A DNA stretch of 64,000 nucleotides. It comes from Flavobacteriaceae bacterium. GTDB taxonomy: Bacteria > Bacteroidota > Bacteroidia > Flavobacteriales > Flavobacteriaceae. The position numbers were made by a program, and so were the translations under genes. This document shows positions 25,341 to 31,482 of this stretch, piece by piece. The stretch covers positions 108,947 to 172,946 of the forward strand of contig NZMG01000035.1 in NCBI GenBank assembly GCA_002694465.1, in the 5' to 3' direction. How positions within the stretch are numbered: the first letter of the stretch is position 1; each line of letters opens with the position of its first letter. A model generated the notes under the pieces. The model had not been told where the DNA came from. It was given only the letters and a program-made list of their open reading frames with translations, and made no database searches.

Positions 25341-25476
25341 TTGCCAACAATGTATAACCGCAATTACGGCGGATTCGACTGCGTCAGAATCCACTCGGAA
25401 TTGCTAACGCCAGTGCTTAACCGAAAACTAACGCATATTAACCCGTAACTGACGGTTATACGAGACCGTTGTAGCA
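25341..25476 (+). repeat. Palindromic cassette-boundary element, copy E2
   Basis: The left arm TTGCCAACAATGTATAACCG is inverted against the right arm CGGTTATACGAGACCGTTG-TAGCAA. A central stem pairs GCAATT-CGG with CGGAATTGC (25360 and 25396) and GGATTC (25371-25376) with GAATCC (25387-25392). It follows the lipoprotein stop by 8 nt and precedes the three-gene operon. The architecture matches E0 and E3. Confidence 0.65.
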
Positions 25477-25550
25477 AGCTGAATGCAACTGAAATTAACA
25501 GTCAAAATGTTAAAATCTTGTTGCTTTCTTTGCAAATTAAAACACTCTAA

Positions 25551-25609
25551 TTTCATAAAAACCAGTTAAATTTGTCGAAAAAATAAACCTACAGGTTGAT
25601 TTTATGAAA
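25551..25609 (+). promoter_or_regulatory. Promoter and operator region of the toxin-antitoxin-chaperone operon
   Basis: TAAATTTG at 25567-25574 is an exact TAnnTTTG match 29 nt before the ATG. AACCT-AC-AGGTT (25586-25597) is a perfect inverted repeat in the leader. A second pair, TTTCATAAAA (25551-25560) and TTTTATGAAA (25600-25609), flanks the promoter and covers the start codon. These are natural autoregulation sites for the antitoxin; binding is inferred. Confidence 0.5.
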
Positions 25610-26119
25610 ATAATTGATACATTTGTACCACATTTATATGCTTTTAAATTCTCTGATGAATTGCCAGATGAGTTAGAAAGAGTATTTGATGAATGGGTAG
25701 ACCCAATGTATCTTTTTCAGTTTTTCGAAGCCAATGAACAGGATTTAGATATAACAATTGAGCAAGCCATTGATAAAGTTCAAAAAGAGGCAAAGTTTTT
25801 GAGGAATAAATTAATTGAATTGGCAAATGAAGAACCCAATAAATTAAATGAATTGTTTAAAAACCTAAACAACAATGAGTATACTGCTAAACTACTTCAA
25901 GAACAAAAGGCACGTAATAGATGGTTACGACTCTACGCGATAAAAATAGACGATGATAATTACATAATTACAGGTGGCACAATCAAATTAGACAATCAAC
26001 ATTTGATGAAAGATAGAAAACATACCCTAGCAGAATTAAATAAGTTAAATAGATGTAGAGATTTTCTAAAAGATGAAGGTGTTATTGATAACGATAGTTT
26101 TCAAGAAATATTTTTTTAG
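25604..26119 (+). CDS. Putative toxin, RelE/HigB-like core
   Basis: 171 residues. The C-terminal half (about residues 100-158), RNRWLRLYAIKIDDDNYIITGGTIK followed by helical HTLAELNKLNRCRDFL, resembles the RelE/HigB-type core, with a longer helical N-terminal part (VFDEWVDPMYLFQFFEAN). It is the first gene of an operon whose second gene is an Xre antitoxin-like protein (14-nt gap) and whose third resembles a SecB chaperone. HigB-type toxins cleave mRNA on ribosomes; activity here is inferred, not shown. Similar gene pairs are frequent in Bacteroidetes, usually annotated as hypothetical. Confidence 0.6.
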   Translation: MKIIDTFVPHLYAFKFSDELPDELERVFDEWVDPMYLFQFFEANEQDLDITIEQAIDKVQKEAKFLRNKLIELANEEPNKLNELFKNLNNNEYTAKLLQEQKARNRWLRLYAIKIDDDNYIITGGTIKLDNQHLMKDRKHTLAELNKLNRCRDFLKDEGVIDNDSFQEIFF

Positions 26120-26133
26120 ATATAAATTCCATT

Positions 26134-26610
26134 ATGGCAAATAAAAAATTAGATAAATTCAATAAGTTAGTTTCTAAAGAAAAATCTGGATGGTTAGAAA
26201 AAGCCAAATGGAGAAAAGAAAATGAGGCTTGGCTTGATATTTCTTTTAAAATTGCAGTTAAAATTCTGTCTGCATTAAAAGGAAATAAAATTGCTAATGT
26301 TTATCCGAAAACTCAAAAAGAATTAGCGAGTGCAATGGATTGCTCACCTCAATATGTTAGTAAACTATTAAAAGGTACAGAAAATCTTCAATTAGAAACT
26401 ATAACTAAAATTGAACAAATTTTGGATATTGATTTGATTCAAGTTCCTCAATTTGAAACAACTATTCAAGTACAGGTAGCACCTTATAATACCTATACAA
26501 AATCTAGTGAAATGATAAACGCTGGAGATAGTTATGCAAATTATCAGGATTTAATTGGAGCATATTCCTATGAATCCGAACCTGATTGTATTCTTAAACT
26601 AGTAGCATAA
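26134..26610 (+). CDS. Xre-family antitoxin-like protein with aromatic C-terminal tail
   Basis: 158 residues. The helix-turn-helix lies at about residues 59-98 (KTQKELASAMDCSPQYVSKLLKG...TITKIEQIL). The C-terminal ~30 residues (NAGDSYANYQDLIGAYSYES...) are rich in Tyr and hydrophobic residues and could serve as a chaperone-addiction segment, as in toxin-antitoxin-chaperone systems where this tail must be held by a SecB-like protein. Its stop shares one base with the start of the next gene, indicating translational coupling. Assignment as antitoxin rests on domain and gene order. Confidence 0.75.
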   Translation: MANKKLDKFNKLVSKEKSGWLEKAKWRKENEAWLDISFKIAVKILSALKGNKIANVYPKTQKELASAMDCSPQYVSKLLKGTENLQLETITKIEQILDIDLIQVPQFETTIQVQVAPYNTYTKSSEMINAGDSYANYQDLIGAYSYESEPDCILKLVA

Positions 26611-27071
26611 TGGCAGAAGAAACAAATAAAATAGGTTTTGCATTAAAAAGAATTACCACCGAACAATTTGCTATTATTGAATCGGCATTTACTGATGGAA
26701 AATTAGTTGATTTAAAAGCTGGTTTACGATTTGGGATGAATTTTGAAAATAAAATCATTTCTGTTGTTTTTTCAACCAATTTAATTCAAGACAAATCACC
26801 TTTTCTAATTATAGAAGTTGGCTGTCATTTTAGTATTAGAGAAGAAGCCTGGGATAGCTTTTACAATAAAAACAAAACTGAATTGAAAGTTCCAAGAGGA
26901 TTTATAGGACATTTAGTGATGTTAACTATCGGAACCACAAGAGGAGTACTTCACAGTAAAACGGAAAACACACCTTTCAATAATTTTTTACTTCCAACAT
27001 TGAATGTGAATGAAATGGTTAAACAGGATGTTATTTTTAAAGTGGAAGTAGAAAAAAACGAATCAAAATAA
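26610..27071 (+). CDS. SecB-like chaperone of a toxin-antitoxin-chaperone module (putative)
   Basis: 153 residues, close to SecB length. The pattern of strands ending in FLIIEVGCHFSI, then a helix GHLVMLTIGTTRGVLHSKT and the block NNFLLPTLNVNEMV resembles the SecB order (central strands, a long helix, then a segment equivalent to PLLLxPIDFxALY). Similarity is judged by eye only. It overlaps the antitoxin stop by one base. If correct, it stabilises the antitoxin, and loss of chaperone capacity would free the toxin. An alternative is an unrelated small protein of a three-part system. Confidence 0.55.
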   Translation: MAEETNKIGFALKRITTEQFAIIESAFTDGKLVDLKAGLRFGMNFENKIISVVFSTNLIQDKSPFLIIEVGCHFSIREEAWDSFYNKNKTELKVPRGFIGHLVMLTIGTTRGVLHSKTENTPFNNFLLPTLNVNEMVKQDVIFKVEVEKNESK

Positions 27072-27084
27072 AATACAAAAGCCA

Positions 27085-27221
27085 GTTGCCAACAATGGCT
27101 ATAAGTAATTGCTTGTTCTCGCCTACTTCTGAAAATCCTCGCGGATTTTCTATTCGGTTTTTATTTGCTAAATTACGTGTTAAACCACGCAACAAACCAT
27201 ATACAAACACGTTAGCAACAA
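27085..27221 (+). repeat. Palindromic cassette-boundary element, copy E3
   Basis: The left arm GTTGCCAACAATGGCTATAA is inverted against the right arm CATATACAAACACGTTAGCAAC. The central hairpin GAAAATCC (27131-27138)/GGATTTTC (27143-27150) is perfect. The segment TTGCTAAATTACGTG...CACGCAAC is shared with E0. The next gene begins on TTG 16 nt after the right arm. Confidence 0.65.
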
Positions 27222-27237
27222 GTTCAAAAACTACATA

Positions 27238-28056
27238 TTGAAAAATTACTTCTTAATATTAATTATACTATCAGGCAGTCTTTACAGTCAATCAAAAATA
27301 ATTGAATCTAACGAAATTGATAGTCTTATTGTCGAATCTTTAATATCGGGATATTCGATTTCAAAAAGCAGAGTAAAAGGAATAAAAGATTCCTTAATCA
27401 TAAAAAAGTCAACAGATAACGAATATTATTACTCGAATTATTCAAGAGAAAAATTCACTTATTACAGCAAAACTAATAAGTGGAAAAAAGTAAAAAAAGA
27501 ACTAAAAATTAAGTCGAAATTAAATTCTGCTTTGATTAGTGAATTTATCAGCCAATTAGATTCATTCCCCAATACCCAATATAAAATTAACAGTACTAGA
27601 TTTTTAAAATTGGTCAACAAAAAAAGAATCTTAAGAATAGCAAAACATTACGATATTGATTGGAATTTCAAAAAAAGATTTAATTCCGATGAAGATATTG
27701 AATTGCAATTTAAATCGATACAGTCATTAGATTCCTTTAATGAATTTATCCAAAGAGTTTTTACCGATGACTTTGGCTATAATCCGACACACTACTCGAA
27801 TTATATTAAACTGACTATTTTTGAAGAAAACAATGTTAAAACAATTTACGGCTATTATCCTAACCCTGTAAAACAGCCTTGGTTACTAGATCCAAAAGAA
27901 TTAGGAAATGAACCAACAGCAATACTGAATTTGGACATTAACAAAACTCTTTTTGAGATTCTTCCATCAGATTTTCTGAACAGGAATTCTATAAGTGAAT
28001 CCGCATTAATCGATAAATATATCATTTGGAATTTGAGACAACAAAAACTATTATAA
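27238..28056 (+). CDS. Secreted protein of unknown function
   Basis: 272 residues with a signal peptide (MKNYFLILIILSGSLYSQ). The start is TTG at 27238; no in-frame ATG lies nearby, and dropping the first residues would destroy the signal. The mature region is lysine-rich and without a recognised domain. It sits between boundary elements E3 and E4, so it forms a single-gene cassette-like unit. Confidence 0.65.
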   Translation: MKNYFLILIILSGSLYSQSKIIESNEIDSLIVESLISGYSISKSRVKGIKDSLIIKKSTDNEYYYSNYSREKFTYYSKTNKWKKVKKELKIKSKLNSALISEFISQLDSFPNTQYKINSTRFLKLVNKKRILRIAKHYDIDWNFKKRFNSDEDIELQFKSIQSLDSFNEFIQRVFTDDFGYNPTHYSNYIKLTIFEENNVKTIYGYYPNPVKQPWLLDPKELGNEPTAILNLDINKTLFEILPSDFLNRNSISESALIDKYIIWNLRQQKLL

Positions 28057-28059
28057 AAA

Positions 28060-28085
28060 CCAGTTACCGACCCCCATATATACCA
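28060..28085 (+). repeat. Half of a palindromic cassette-boundary element (left arm), E4
   Basis: CCAGTTACCGACCCCCATAT resembles the left arm of E3 (CCAGTTGCCAACAATGGCTA) and directly follows the stop of the secreted protein gene. No matching right arm is seen before the next gene at 28269, so it marks the right edge of the island. Confidence 0.4.
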
Positions 28086-28268
28086 TATAATTACCTTCCA
28101 TAATCCTTACAATAAAAATTCTCGGGTTTGTGTTATGGCATTTATTTCCACTATGTTTTTATAAAACGCGACACCTAGTTAGGTTTCTCTAACCCAAAAG
28201 GGTACGAGATATACCTTCTTTTTTTATAATAAACGTATTTTAGCGAGTGAAATAACAAACCCTCTTTT

Positions 28269-29522
28269 ATGTATAAAATACACACCCTTGTTATCGCTTT
28301 TTGTTTCTTTTTGCAAGGAGCAAGTAGTCAAACCCCAGCAAAGGATTCTTTTTTGCTAACCGTGGGAACACAAGACAGTCTGTACTCCCAAACACTACAA
28401 GAATCCCGTAATTTTTATGTGCAGTTGCCAGCCAGTTATAACCCCAACACCCCCGAGAAGTTTCCTGTAGTATATATAATAGACGGGGAAGTGTTGTTAC
28501 CCACCGTACACGCTGTGCAAAGTTTTTATAGCGGCGGATTTACCCCAGAGATGGTCTTGGTGGGTATTTCGAATGCTACGCATAGAACAAGAGATTTAAC
28601 ACCAACCCAAATGAATGAGAAATACGGCATGCCCTTTAACGAAGCGAGTGGAGAAGCAGCTAACTTTAGTGCTTTTTTAGAAAAAGAGCTTATTCCCTAT
28701 ATCGAAAAGAAATACCCCGTGACACAAAATAGAACCTTGATAGGGCATTCGTATGGCGGGTTGTTTGCGGTGTATACGTTATTGCACCATCCTCAATTAT
28801 TTTCAAACTACATCGCCATAGACCCCAGCTTAGATTGGGACAATCAAAAATTATTGGGCGAGGCTAAAGAAAAACTTACCCAAAACAACTATGCAAATAC
28901 ATCGTTGTTTATATCGTTAAGTGGGCAACTACATATGCAAGACCCCAGTATTACGATTGACAATGTAATGCAAGACTCCTCAGACTTTACCGTATTTGCG
29001 CGCTCCAATATTGGTTTTTCCAATATGGTAAGGCAACACACCCCTAACGGATTGGCTTTCTCTTGGAAATTTTACCCCAAAGACATCCACGGAACGGTGG
29101 CTTTTCCATCGATTAGGGAGGGATTGCTTTTTAATTTTGAATGGTACCAAATGGAGAATACAGATAAGTTTAATTCGCCAGATACTTCAAAAGAAGTTCT
29201 TGAGAGCATTATAAACTATCGCGCTCAAAAGCTGAAAACCCATTTTCAATATACCGTACCTCCGTATCCGGTAGATTTATTAAACGCCTTAGGCTATATG
29301 AGTTTGGATATGGAACAACCCGAAAAATCTAAAATGTTTTTTGAATTCGCCATGCAGTTTTATCCTAATGATGCCAATACGTATGATTCTATGGCAGATT
29401 ATTACGAAAGAACAAACGATTTTGAAAATGCATTAAAATTTGTTACAAAAGCCAATACCATAAGCCCTAACGATTACTATCAAGATCGAATAAAATCTTT
29501 AAAACTGAAAAGTAAAAAGTAA
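28269..29522 (+). CDS. Secreted alpha/beta-hydrolase esterase with C-terminal TPR-like helices
   Basis: 417 residues with a signal peptide ending near GASSQ. The first ~290 residues match the esterase/IroE-Fes type (putative esterase family): VQLPASYNPNTPEKFPVVYIIDGE, nucleophile Ser in LIGHSYGGLFAVYTLL, and later DIHGTVAFPSIREGL with the probable catalytic His. Residues ~330-415 form TPR-like helices (AMQFYPNDANTYDSMADYYERTNDFENALKFVTKAN). Likely exported and acting on an ester or acyl sugar; substrate unknown. Confidence 0.85.
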   Translation: MYKIHTLVIAFCFFLQGASSQTPAKDSFLLTVGTQDSLYSQTLQESRNFYVQLPASYNPNTPEKFPVVYIIDGEVLLPTVHAVQSFYSGGFTPEMVLVGISNATHRTRDLTPTQMNEKYGMPFNEASGEAANFSAFLEKELIPYIEKKYPVTQNRTLIGHSYGGLFAVYTLLHHPQLFSNYIAIDPSLDWDNQKLLGEAKEKLTQNNYANTSLFISLSGQLHMQDPSITIDNVMQDSSDFTVFARSNIGFSNMVRQHTPNGLAFSWKFYPKDIHGTVAFPSIREGLLFNFEWYQMENTDKFNSPDTSKEVLESIINYRAQKLKTHFQYTVPPYPVDLLNALGYMSLDMEQPEKSKMFFEFAMQFYPNDANTYDSMADYYERTNDFENALKFVTKANTISPNDYYQDRIKSLKLKSKK

Positions 29523-29536
29523 CATACAGGCATCAC

Positions 29537-29566
29537 AAAAAAACCGAAGCTTTAGACTTCGGTTTT
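29537..29566. terminator. Bidirectional terminator between the esterase gene and asnB
   Basis: AAAACCGAAG and CTTCGGTTTT form a stem with A and T runs on both sides, so it can stop transcription from either convergent gene. Confidence 0.85.
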
Positions 29567-29572
29567 ACGCTC

Positions 29573-31267
29573 TTATTTAGTATATGCCTCTTCGTGCACA
29601 TTCTTTACGGCACGTCCACTGGGGTCATTCATATTTTTAAAACTTTCATCCCATTCTAGTGCTACTTGGCTACTACAGGCCACACTAGGTACACTGGGCA
29701 CCGTTAAGGCTGCTGCATCACTAGGGAAATGTTCTTCAAAAATGGTGCGGTAGTAAAACTCTTCTTTGCTTGTTGGGGTTTGGATAGGGAAACGGTATTT
29801 GGCATTGGCAAGTTGCTCGTCGGTTACTTCTCTATTTACCATTTCTTTTAAGGTGTCTATCCAACTATAACCCACGCCATCACTAAACTGTTCTTTTTGG
29901 CGCCAGGCCACCGCTTCAGGAAGCATATCACCAAAGGCTTCTCGCAATACCCATTTTTCCATGGCTTGCTTATCTTTGGGGCTACTTTGTCCCGCAATAA
30001 TCATTTTATCTTTAGGGTTTAAGCGCATCGCCACATCCATAAATTCTTTGTCTAAAAAGGGTACCCGACCTTCAATCCCCCAAGACGCCAAGCTCTTGTT
30101 GGCACGAAGACAATCGTACATATGTAGTTTGTCTAGCTTACGCACGTTTTCTTCGTGAAAATCCTTCGCACTGGGTGCTTTATGGAAATAGAGATACCCA
30201 CCAAAAATTTCATCGGCTCCTTCACCAGAGAGCACCATTTTAATTCCCATGGCTTTTATAGCGCGTGCTAACAAAAACATAGGTGTCGAGGCACGTATGG
30301 TAGTAATATCGTAGGTTTCTACGTGGTAAATCACATCACGAATGGCATCCAAGCCTTCTTGTATGGTAAAATGAATTTCGTGGTGCACGGTGCCCAGGTG
30401 GTCGGCTACTTTTTGTGCTGCAGCCAAATCGGGTGAACCTTCCAGTCCAATGGCAAAAGAGTGGAGACGCGGATACCAAGCGTTTTCCACATCACCACTT
30501 TCAATACGTTTATCGGCATATTTTTTAGCTAGGGCAGAGGTAATGGAACTATCAAGTCCGCCAGAGAGCAACACCCCATAGGGTACGTCACTCATGAGTT
30601 GGCGGTGTACGGCTGCATCCAAGGCCTTGCGTAATTCTTCAATGGAAGTTTCGTTGTCTTTTACATTATCGTATTCCATCCAATCGCGGGTCCACCAGCG
30701 TTTCAGTTCTCCCTCTTTACTGTATAAATAGTGTCCTGGAGGAAAGAGTTCAATTTTGGTACACACGCCTTCTAGCGCTTTTAATTCGGAAGCCACATAA
30801 AAGGTCCCGTCTTTATCCCATCCCATATAAAGCGGAATAATTCCCATATGGTCGCGAGCGATGAGGTAGGCATCGTTTTCTACATCGTAGAGTGCAAAGC
30901 CAAAGATTCCGTTGAGTTCGTCCAGAAAGGATGTCCCTTTTTCTTTGTAGAGCGCAAGGATAACTTCGCAATCGCTTTTGGTTTGGAAGTTGTACCGACC
31001 TTCAAATTGTTTTCTCAGTTCATTATGATTATAGATTTCCCCATTAGCAGCAAGTATTAACTTTTTATCTTCCGAAAACAGCGGCTGTTTCCCTGAAGTA
31101 GGATCCACAATAGCCAAGCGCTCATGCGCCATGATTGTTTTTTTATCATCGTAAATCCCACTCCAATCGGGACCTCGATGCCGCAGGCATTTTGCCATAG
31201 TTAATAATTGAGGACGCAAATCCTCGCTAGGTTGTTTCAGGTCGAAGGCACATACTATTCCGCACAT
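29573..31267 (-). CDS. asnB: Asparagine synthase B (glutamine-hydrolysing)
   Basis: 564 residues. Cys2 (MCGIVCAF) is the N-terminal nucleophile of the glutaminase domain (residues ~1-210); RHRGPDWSG, HERLAIVDP and AANGEIYNHNELR are present. The synthetase domain carries the pyrophosphate loop LLSGGLDSSIT (about residues 235-245) and GEGADEIFGGY. It makes Asn from Asp, Gln and ATP. Upstream lie an Asn-rich 17-codon leader peptide and a terminator (31287-31399), strongly suggesting transcription attenuation by charged tRNA-Asn. Confidence 0.97.
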   Translation of the reverse strand: MCGIVCAFDLKQPSEDLRPQLLTMAKCLRHRGPDWSGIYDDKKTIMAHERLAIVDPTSGKQPLFSEDKKLILAANGEIYNHNELRKQFEGRYNFQTKSDCEVILALYKEKGTSFLDELNGIFGFALYDVENDAYLIARDHMGIIPLYMGWDKDGTFYVASELKALEGVCTKIELFPPGHYLYSKEGELKRWWTRDWMEYDNVKDNETSIEELRKALDAAVHRQLMSDVPYGVLLSGGLDSSITSALAKKYADKRIESGDVENAWYPRLHSFAIGLEGSPDLAAAQKVADHLGTVHHEIHFTIQEGLDAIRDVIYHVETYDITTIRASTPMFLLARAIKAMGIKMVLSGEGADEIFGGYLYFHKAPSAKDFHEENVRKLDKLHMYDCLRANKSLASWGIEGRVPFLDKEFMDVAMRLNPKDKMIIAGQSSPKDKQAMEKWVLREAFGDMLPEAVAWRQKEQFSDGVGYSWIDTLKEMVNREVTDEQLANAKYRFPIQTPTSKEEFYYRTIFEEHFPSDAAALTVPSVPSVACSSQVALEWDESFKNMNDPSGRAVKNVHEEAYTK

Positions 31268-31286
31268 AATGTATAATTTTTAATAA

Positions 31287-31323
31287 TTAAAAAACCCGTC
31301 AAATTTTTGAAACTTGACGGGTT
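31287..31323 (-). terminator. Attenuator terminator in the asnB leader
   Basis: On the minus strand AACCCGTCAA (31314-31323) and TTGACGGGTT (31293-31302) form a 10-bp stem followed by a T-run, ending about 20 nt before the asnB ATG. It would stop asnB transcription unless the competing stem formed by 31336-31343 and 31309-31316 is made. Confidence 0.8.
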
Positions 31324-31343
31324 AGGTATAGGGTACAAGTTTC
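31309..31343 (-). promoter_or_regulatory. Antiterminator stem of the asnB attenuator
   Basis: On the minus strand GAAACTTG (31336-31343) and CAAGTTTC (31309-31316) are perfectly complementary over 8 bp. The second arm shares three bases with the 5' arm of the terminator, so the two hairpins compete. The first arm begins 3 nt after the leader stop codon, where a ribosome that finished the leader would cover it. Confidence 0.65.
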
Positions 31344-31345
31344 TG

Positions 31346-31399
31346 TTACGGGTTTCCGTTATTATTATTGTTATTAAAATTGAAAACAGATAGTAACAT
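31346..31399 (-). CDS. Asparagine leader peptide of asnB
   Basis: A 17-codon frame: MLLSVFNFNNNNNNGNP then stop. Eight of 17 codons are Asn, six consecutive. It starts at ATG 31399 and lies between the 2-oxoacid dehydrogenase gene and asnB on the same strand, followed by antiterminator and terminator stems. The role is regulatory: ribosome stalling at Asn codons when tRNA-Asn is uncharged should free the antiterminator and allow asnB transcription. The chance of an Asn run directly before asnB being accidental is low, although no expression data are available. Confidence 0.8.
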   Translation of the reverse strand: MLLSVFNFNNNNNNGNP

Positions 31400-31482
31400 C
31401 ACTTGGGTTTGTTCTTATTTGATTTGGTAAATATCGAAGTTTTTTTGAATAAAAGAAATTTAATTTGAAATTTTCTGAAAAA

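Noticed and set aside
25341..28085. Classical integron
   Set aside because: No integrase or attI is visible and the core boxes do not fit the strict consensus; described only as attC-like.
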